A DNA stretch of 64,000 nucleotides from NCBI RefSeq assembly GCF_039555335.1, contig NC_092647.1, positions 12,717,094 through 12,781,093 of the forward strand, given 5' to 3'. Made by a program: the position numbers and the translations under genes. The stretch comes from Amphiura filiformis (Eukaryota; Echinodermata; Ophiuroidea; Amphilepidida; Amphiuridae). A model generated the notes under the pieces. It made no database searches. It saw only the letters and a program-made list of their open reading frames with translations, and was not told where the DNA came from. The stretch's first letter is position 1. Every line of letters begins with the position of its first letter. Of the stretch, positions 48,575 through 57,800 are shown in pieces.

Positions 48575-51500
48575 AACAAACAAACAACCAGGCAACCATT
48601 TGGATGATAACATAAGCCCCACATATGTGTGGGGCCAAAAACAAAATAATTTGTTAATGGCTACATTATGAATGTGATGCACAATACTCAGTATCCAGTA
48701 TAACCACCCATATCACAAATAATTTCCCCAGTCCTATACTAACTTATAAATCATGTATACTGAGAACAGCAAAAGCCAAAGACTACTCTGATTGGTGATT
48801 TGTTTTATGCAGGGATGGGCAACCTTTTCAACTTGGCAGGCCAGAAATTACCAATAACAAATTGACATTATGTAGCTATTTTTCTGCAAGAGTATAGTAA
48901 CTGAGTTAGCTACCTTAAAGCAAAATTGTAACATTTTCATAAAAACACACTTTTAATAGTTTTTTACCAAATGCTAGTTTTCACTATCAAATATGTTCCC
49001 TTTTAATTTTGAGCCGAACAAATGAGGTAACTCAAAGAAAATCGCGATTTCATTCCAGCACCTATATCAACAATGCGTAGATCGTTAATGATCGGCTTTA
49101 TGTGTTATGAACATTCTGTAGATTCACACATTGATGATTTAAATTGTGAATGTATGGATAAATTTGACGCTAGCCATGAAAAACTATATAACATATTTGA
49201 ATACAAATAAAACTTTAGCTTACATTTATATCCGTGTTAGCTATTTTGTTTTATTGGTATTAACTATTGGTGCTTGTGAGTGCACATATATAGCTGATAC
49301 ATGTATGTGCCCAAAAGACTAATTTGCAGAAATCTCTGCATCCCCTTCACTCAAAGCGCTTTTTAAGATCAGATGAGGAGTGTAGGCGATGTCAGATTCC
49401 AAGAAGATCAGCTCCTTGGAAAATGTAAAGAAATAGTTTGAACTGACTTCTCTGCTTTACTGGGAGTCAATCAATGCAGGGCACCAAGAAGACTGACAGA
49501 GGGCTGGTCCCGCCCACAATTACAGACAAGGCAACTTTTAGGCAAGGCATGCTGCCTTAAGTTGGAGCTGCTGCAAATGCTTGAGATCACTTTCGCGTGC
49601 ACCCACAAAGCAAATTAATAAAGAATTGGCATATTCCAGTCGAGATAGGACCAACCACCTGACAGTATATGACAAGCATCCTACAATATGAAGCAGCAAA
49701 TATGCCATAGGTTTTGTATACGAAATTAACAGTTCTTGAGTTACAATAAGATTTTAATTTGTTGATAATTTTGCAAAAGAGAAAATGTATTAAACTTGCA
49801 GAAAATAAATAAATTCTGCAATACCCTATAGTCATATGTTGACTGGAGAATATTTGTTGTTTATTGATAGTCTAAACCACTTACTTGGTTGCTGAAATGA
49901 TTGTACAATTTCATGTTCGGTTTCAACAAGTTTTTGATAAACAGAAGTGTGTTCTTCCCTTAATACAATCAGCAATTTGGTGTATCCAACATCGCCTTTT
50001 CTTGGCAAGATATCCAGCAGGGCTTTGGTTCTGGCACGCGCTGTCCTTTCATCACTTAGAAAGTCTTCGTCAGCCGCTGTGAGAAGACGTTCACCAACAA
50101 GGTTCTGGATGATGGTATCAACTTCCAGGTTTTCCATCATGTAGACTCGAACTTTGCGTAAAACGTCTCGATGACATTTTGTCATTGCTCCCATGCTGCC
50201 ATGTGGGATTAGAGTGTCAGCCTGAGTGAAAAGGAATACAAAAAATTATAACGATGAAATATTTGTGGTGGGATGTGCCAAGGGATGTATAGGTGACCTT
50301 AAACACCACCAATAGATGAGAGTTCCCATAGTGCAGCTATGACCTAAGTTTGATATAAAATTAAATCGATTGAGCCCATATTAATTGGTCAGCTGTGAGT
50401 TTTAAAATATTGAACCAGACGTAGTAGAGTACAATATTTTAAAACTCATAGCGAGACCAATAACTATTGGGCGTAAAGCATGCAATTTTATCACTATTAT
50501 GTGTTGGATCTAACATTTTCACACACTTGGATTCATCAAAACATAATAATGATTACAAACGGATGTGAACTGTTCATGTGAGACCCGATTTTGTATTTTC
50601 AGCCAATTTACAAGTTGACCTCAAATGACCTTTGACCTCTGCATATGACTTTGAACACTACCAATAGATGAGGTTTCACATAGTGCAGCTAGGACCCAAA
50701 AATTGGATCGATTGAGCCCATATTTATTGGTTGAGCTATGAGTTTGAAAACATTGCATAAGACGTAGGATAGAGTCCAATATTTTAAAACTCATAGCGTT
50801 TCGGATCCAATATTTTCACAAACTTAGATGCATCAAAACATAATGGTTGAAATAGGATTTGAACTGTTTGATGAGCCCAAATTGTTGACAGACAAATGGG
50901 CGGACGGACACACGACTTGTGATGCCATAAGGTCTTTTCCTTCAGACTACCTAAAAAAGCAAACCAGGGCAGTCCAGGGCTGGGTTTGTGCTATAAAATA
51001 AAGTTATTCAGAAAACACCAAATTATTTAATGCAACATTTGTTATTTGATCCTGAAGTCATTGCAAAAATTTGCAAAATCAAAATGCTGGCTAAATACAT
51101 TTTATGTTTACAGTATAACCTACTTGATTTGTTGACTCTGCTTTTAGATCTTCTGCCATATCTGGTGTTATGGTCTCCTTCCCAATAAGGAAGTCTAACA
51201 CTGGTGGGTCAACTGGATTCATACTGTCAACTAGTTTTGAGTAAAAAACAAAAATTATTATTTGCACAACAGCGTAAAACTAGAATTACGCGGTTCGTAA
51301 TTAAGGTGGCCCCCACACAAGGTGTGTAAACAACAAAGGTTTGTGAATACAAATAATATGCAATATGTTAATAAGCTCATTGATATTCATAAATATGCAA
51401 ATAACATGACACAAAACTATCCGACACATCAGGCCACCATATACTATCACTAGACCGTGTTAAGGTGATCGGTTATTGCATTTAAGCTGCAGAGTGGATT

Positions 51501-51825
51501 AATGAAAATGAAGGCAACTGCAAAACGTAGGCAAAATATGCAAATAAGCTCATTAATATTCATAAATATACGCAAATAACATGATACAAAACTATACAGC
51601 ACATCAAGCTACCATGACCAATCACCAAACCATATTTGAAGTTGATCGGTTATTGCATTCAAGCTGCAGAGTGGATTAATGAAAATGAAGGTAATATATT
51701 CAAGCTCATTAATATTCATTAATATGCAAATAACATGACACACAACTATACAGCACATCAGGCTATCATATCCTATCACCGTACCAACTACCAATTATCG
51801 GATGAATATAAAAAAGAATGAATGA

Positions 51826-51897
<72 letters not shown>

Positions 51898-54800
51898 AAC
51901 AAACAAAGAAAGAAAGAAACAAACAACCAGGCAACCATTTGGATGATAACATAAGCCCCACATATGTGTGGGGGCCAAAAACAAAATAATTTGTTAATGG
52001 CTACATTATGAATGTGATGCACAATACTCAGTATCCAGTATATAACCACCCATATCACAAACAATTTCCCCAGTCCTATACTAACTTATAAATCATGTAT
52101 ACTGAGAACAGCAAAAGCCAAAGACTACTCTGATTGGTGATTTGTTTTATGCAGGATGGGCAACCTTTTCAACTTGGCAGGCCAGAAATTACCAATAACA
52201 AATTGACATTATGTAGCTATTTTTCTGCAAGAGTATAGTAACTGAGTTAGCTACCTTAAAGCAAAATTGTAACATTTTCATAAAAACACACTTTTAATAG
52301 TTTTTTACCAAATGCTAGTTTTCACTATCAAATATGTTCCCTTTTAATTTTGAGCCGAACAAATGAGGTAACTCAAAGAAAATCGCGATTTCATTCCAGC
52401 ACCTATATCAACAATGCGTAGATCGGTAATGATCCGCTTTATGTGTTATGAACATTCTGTAGATTCACACATTGATGATTTAAATTGTGAATGTATGGAT
52501 AAATTTGACGCTAGCCATGAAAAACTATATAACATATTTGAATACAAATAAAACTTTAGCTTACATTTATATCTGTGTTAGCTATTTTGTTTTATTGGTG
52601 TTAACTATTAGGCGCTTGTGAGTGCACAGATATAGCTGATACATGTATGTGCCCAAAAGACTGATTTTGCAGAAATCTCTGCATCCCCTTGGATATGTCC
52701 CTGGTTTCCTAGTTCACAAAACATTCTAGACAGTGTTACAGGGAGATGAATATTACCTGGTAATAATGTCCAAAACAAGTTAATTATCACACCCATATGC
52801 AAGAATCTAGAACGCAACATTATACAGACCGCAAAAGAATTAAGGTACCAGTTATGTTCACCCCTGTATCATTAGCACCAATCCGGCTTGAAATGTGGGG
52901 GCGGACACACGGCCAAAATTGTTAAAAAGTGACTGAAAAGAACAAAAACTGACAGCTGATTCATCTCTGTTTAAGTGCTCATATTTAACATGTACATACT
53001 CTGCGTGTGGCGCACCATCGCAGGGGAGCACTGTGTTTTAAAGTTTTGTTTCAATCAACATTGAAAAACATGTTTGTTGGTAAAATGCAAAACTGATCAT
53101 TTTGATAGCCCAATATCACAATTTATAACACGCCTGCACACATCTTGCAATTCTTCTTCCCAATGAACTGATCCCACCAAAATTCATGAAAAGCCCTTTT
53201 GTTACAATACACCAGTGCACAAAAACATTAATAATGAAGTGCAAAAACATAGTTTAAGAACGAATTAGCTGCAATGGGGTCATTGCCTTCTCACAAGCTG
53301 CACACACGTATGTAGCGTGTCGTAGGGTTAGTATACAAATATATACTGACATGAGAGGTTCTGGTTAAAACTATGGGCCGAGGTGAGATCAATAGTACTA
53401 TTTTCCTGAGGGGCATCGCCCGAAGGAAAATAGTATTAATTGATCTCAACGAGGACCATAGTCTTAACCAGAACTTGAATAAAGGCAGTATATATTTGTT
53501 TTATATACTTCATTAATATGTTCTTTGTTCATTGATTGGTTAAAAGAAAATTATTTGACGTTTTGACTCTCCAGCTCCTATCCTGAGTGAACAGCACGAC
53601 CAATTTAAGCACAACCTATATTTTTGCCCTTCCAAAAAATCGAATAGGCTAAAATCGGGCTAACCAATTACAGTGCTCAGCATGAAATCACGCTATGGCA
53701 GTTTCGCGTGCGTGAACTGTTCCGTCACATCAAATGCTCGCACGCGGAAGGCATGGTCAAAAGTACTATTTACGGCTTGGAGGTACTATTTACGGCTCAT
53801 CCGGGACATTGCAAATACTATTTATATGGCTTAGAGGTACTATTTACGGGTAGGAGTACATGTACTGATGGTAGAACTATTTTTGGTCATGTGATCCACT
53901 TTTAACCAATCAATGAACAAGAATATATTAATGAAGTATATAATGTGTAATATGCATGCGTAAATCGACCGCACTCTGTGTAATCTTGGCTGGTATCAAC
54001 TACTCAACATATTGGATCTGCTTATCGTCTTTGACATGATAAACAATTGCAGTTTTGGCCATGTGGTGTCATTGTGCACCCTGGGTGCTATTACTGTATA
54101 CTAGGGGGATTCACAAAAAATGAAATTGGTATTTTTCAATGGGACACCCCTCATTTTGTTCATTTTGGTAATAAAATTATACCTGCAAAATATGAAAAAA
54201 ATTCAAAAAAGTTTAGGGGGTGCTACCGGTCAATGAACTTTTGTACACAAAGTCAATGCAGGTATGATTTTATTATCAAAATGAACAAAATGAGGGGGTG
54301 TCCTGCTGAAAAATACCAATTTCATTTTTGTGAATCACCCTACTGTATACCACCCTGGGGAACTTTCTGTATAGCTGTCAAAAGGTGGGAAGAAATTTGT
54401 AGGCATTGTATCTGTAATGCGGATATAACATTGAACTTTCTGTCTGGATAAACCATCTCTTTGCCCAGAATCTCAAGTGCTTTGGTTTAGAGCATTTTTT
54501 AAAGATCTGGTGCTTCACAAAAAAATAATATCATTCATGAATTGATCAGTTATACTCACCTTCCTGGGCACCTTTCACAAGTTTTCTTGTCTCTTGCATA
54601 TGTTCTTTTAAGCTGTCAATATCTGATGCATGTATTGAAACAAATGAAAACTAGAAACGTCACGGTTTTCGACGCCTTGCCAATTGGGATGCCTCCACCA
54701 TGGGGCGATTTAAATTCAGAAAGATATTATAACAGCTAAATAAGTGATAAACAAACAAACATAACCTCAAATGACCTTTGACCTCTGTATGTGACCTTGG

Positions 54801-57800
54801 ATACCACCAATACATGAAGGTACCCATAATGCAGCTACGACCCAAGTTTGGTTGCATTAGGATTTACACTGTTCATATACAAGACTAAATTTTAAACAAA
54901 AGTAAAAATAATGATATTTTACAAGTTGACCTCAAATGAGCTCTGACCTCAGTATATGACCTTGAACACCACCAATAGATGAGGGTTCCCATGTCGCAGC
55001 TGTGACCCAAGTTTGGTTGCAATAGGATTTGAACTGTTCATACGAGACCAAATTTTAATTTACAAGTTGACCTAAAATGACCTTTGCCCTCATTATATGA
55101 CATTGAACACCACAGTTTCTGATCATGGCCCACCTATCCTGAAAATCTAAAGTCAATCCGCCTATTCATCACAAGATACAGTATCCGGAGGTACGGAAGC
55201 ACATACGGACAGTGCAAAAACAGTATGCCTCACGGTGGAGGCATCGAAAATTATAGATTATCTGGCACAATGTGATCCTCTAGGACAGGGGTTCTCAATT
55301 ATCAATGTTCAAAAGCCATTAAATTAGGTCAAACATATTTCAAAGGTGCCTGCTTGAAAGCTGTCTGAATTTACCCCAGCATTTCAGCATTTTTTGGAAA
55401 TATTATGTACTCCAAACTTATCTGAGTTGAGCTTATGCAAGCTTTTCCTGCCCTAATTTACCACAGGGATTTTCTTAAATATTATTAGGCCAGGTATTCT
55501 TGAATTAATCTTTAATATTCTGGGATTTCCAAGCTCATTTCAAAGGGGCAGAGCAGGAAAGTCTATATCAGGCCTAATGATCTATATACTTGCCTGCATT
55601 CTGGATAACTCTTGCAACTACAGGATTCCCGCCTATATACAGGATCATTGTGCTGAAAGATGCTGCTACTTGTTTGCGTCCTTGTTCATCTCTTTTAGGA
55701 AACCTGTTCATATGCACCAAATTTGATATGTATTGTAGAGGTAGAGCATGAAATTCTATCTCAGGCCTAATGATCTGTTCTTCCCTTTCCTTGGCTGAAG
55801 TCATTGGAGGTGTATGGCATAGGTGAGTTGCATCTACTGCTGTTTGGTATTTCTCTATTGCAACTACAGGATTTCTGCATAAATACATCATCTTCGTCAT
55901 TGTGCTGAAAGATGCTGCTACTTGTTTGTGTCCTTGTTCATCTCTTTTAGGAAACATGTTCATATGCACCAAATTTGACATGTATTGTACATCGAGCTTG
56001 CTATATGATTCACTGATAGTCTCAACAAGAGACTGAATGTACACTGATCCCTGGTCTGTACACATTGCATCTTCACTTAAACCTGGTAAAGCTGCATAAC
56101 TAATAAAGAAATCACGGTCATGAATTGGTATGGTTGGTATGTCATATAGCTCTTGTGTCTTGGTGACACCACAAGGCTTAATAAAGAACAGCTTTGGCTT
56201 CCCTTCTAATGATGGGCAAACTACTGGTATGAAAAGTTGTATCAGCTTAGAAAGTGATATGGGTGTTACATCACCGCCATAGAGTTCACTCTTGCTACCA
56301 TATCCTAATATGAAGCATATGAAAGCATCAAACTTGGAGTGGTCTGTTTGGCGCTTTGAATCCAGGACTTCATACATGGCAGATGATGTCAAGTTGGTGT
56401 GTACTTCAACCTTATAATCAAGCTTTTCAAATAGGCACTTCAGCTTTTCTGAAATTGGGAAGAACAGAATAATACATAGCAATATTTATTATCCATCACT
56501 ATACTAAGGAATGAAATCAAAAGGTTCTGGGCGGTTCCGACCGGCTGCCATTGTTTAGAACAATAGCAACCGAACGGAACCACAAGTTGACCTCATCAAA
56601 TGACCTTTGACCTCAGTATATGGCCTAGAACACTACCAATAGATGAGGGTTCCCATAGTGTATCTATGACCCAAGTTTGGCTGCATTAAGATTTAAATTG
56701 TTCATATGAGACCAAATTTTAACTAAAAGTCTTAAATAATGATATTTTACCAGTTGACCTCAAATGACCTTTGACCTCAGTATATATGACCTTGAACAAC
56801 ACCAATAGGTGAGGGTTCCCATCGTGCAGCTACGTCTCAAGTTCGATATAAAATTGGATCGATTAAGCCCATATTTATTGGTCAATCTATGAGTTTTAAA
56901 ATATTGGACGAGACGTAATTGAGTCCAATATTTCAAAACTCATAGCGAGACCAATAAATACTGGGCGTAAAGCATCCAATTTTATCATTATTATGTTTTG
57001 GATCCAATATTTTCACACACTTGAATTCATCAAAACATAATAATTAATGGTTGCAATACTCAAGATTTGACCTGTTCATACGAGACCAAATTTTAATTTA
57101 CAACTGGAGGTATGTACGGAAGCATGGACTGTGCAAAAACAGTATGCCTCTCGGTGGAGGCATAAAACTCTATCTGTGGTATGGCTAAAAGCTTCATCAT
57201 ACTTCTTGGCATTCACATCTACTAGATTCAGGTCCAGGGCATAATTTAGTGATCAGATTTTGCATAGCAAAAGTGCTATACAAAATTCTAATTGTATGCA
57301 GTTTCTCAAGTTTAAGTAGCAGATTTTATTCCCTCCCGATTTCTTAGTCTTAGCGAATTCTTACGTGTAATTTATTTTCGTTCAAACGTGACGTAAAATA
57401 CACCAAGGCTCCCGCTAGCCTTCAAAACCTATGTGTCCGATCACACAACTGTAAAACCTGGTCGGGAAATGTGTTTCCCACAAAATTTGTGTGTGTCCGT
57501 ACATGTTGATGTATTGGGCAACAGGGAATACAATTTTACAAAGCCCCCGATCGCTAGTATTGCATTGTATTACATTGTAGTTTGATGCAAATTTTTGATG
57601 ATTTCCTTCCATTTTCCTGATGAGATTTTAAAGATTTACGTAAATATTATTGTCAATAACAAATTATGTGAATGCAAACTTGCTGACACTGTACGATAGC
57701 TTAGAAAGTTGCATTTGTGCTCTCATGTTTCTTCACACATCCTGCTGCCGACCGTAAGAATTTTCATTAACTGTTTACCTCGCAAAATGGGAGTGGTTAA

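Larger units (their letters stand above)
40516..49343. repeat. Tandem segmental duplication, copy 1
   Basis: The left part (40,516-41,456) matches 49,348-50,294, and the right parts (45,264-45,624, 47,200-49,343) match 50,294-52,685. The unit holds the half-CARD and CARD exons. Copy 1 carries extra sequence absent from copy 2: 41,457-45,263 (a Penelope-like fragment and a 108-bp tandem array) and 45,625-47,199 (a LINE tail with nested elements). The aligned intron sequence is about 98% identical by eye. Confidence 0.85.
49348..52685. repeat. Tandem segmental duplication, copy 2
   Basis: This shorter copy of the unit begins at the shared CACTCAAAG junction and ends after the shared segment GCAGAAATCTCTGCATCCCC. 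It contains CARD copy 2, the half-CARD copy 2, a GAAA microsatellite and foldback repeats, in the same order as copy 1. It lacks the LINE-tail insertion, giving a clean empty site near 50,649. Confidence 0.85.

Noticed and set aside
48435-48682. Phe-Leu-Ser and Lys-Glu-Arg repeat frames
   Set aside because: Translation of the GAAA microsatellite, open in several frames at once; the same applies at 51,766-52,064.
52608-52820. Possible extra exon in the intron before the half-CARD
   Set aside because: The frame overlaps the end of the duplicated unit, lacks convincing splice borders and has no domain match.
54047-54451. 134-residue open frame on the plus strand
   Set aside because: It covers the foldback MITE at 54,102-54,342; the two halves are an inverted repeat.
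55588-55590. GTATAT donor for the caspase exon
   Set aside because: It would leave the exon in phase 2, which matches neither the microexon nor the half-CARD acceptor; the GC donor 4 nt earlier fits.
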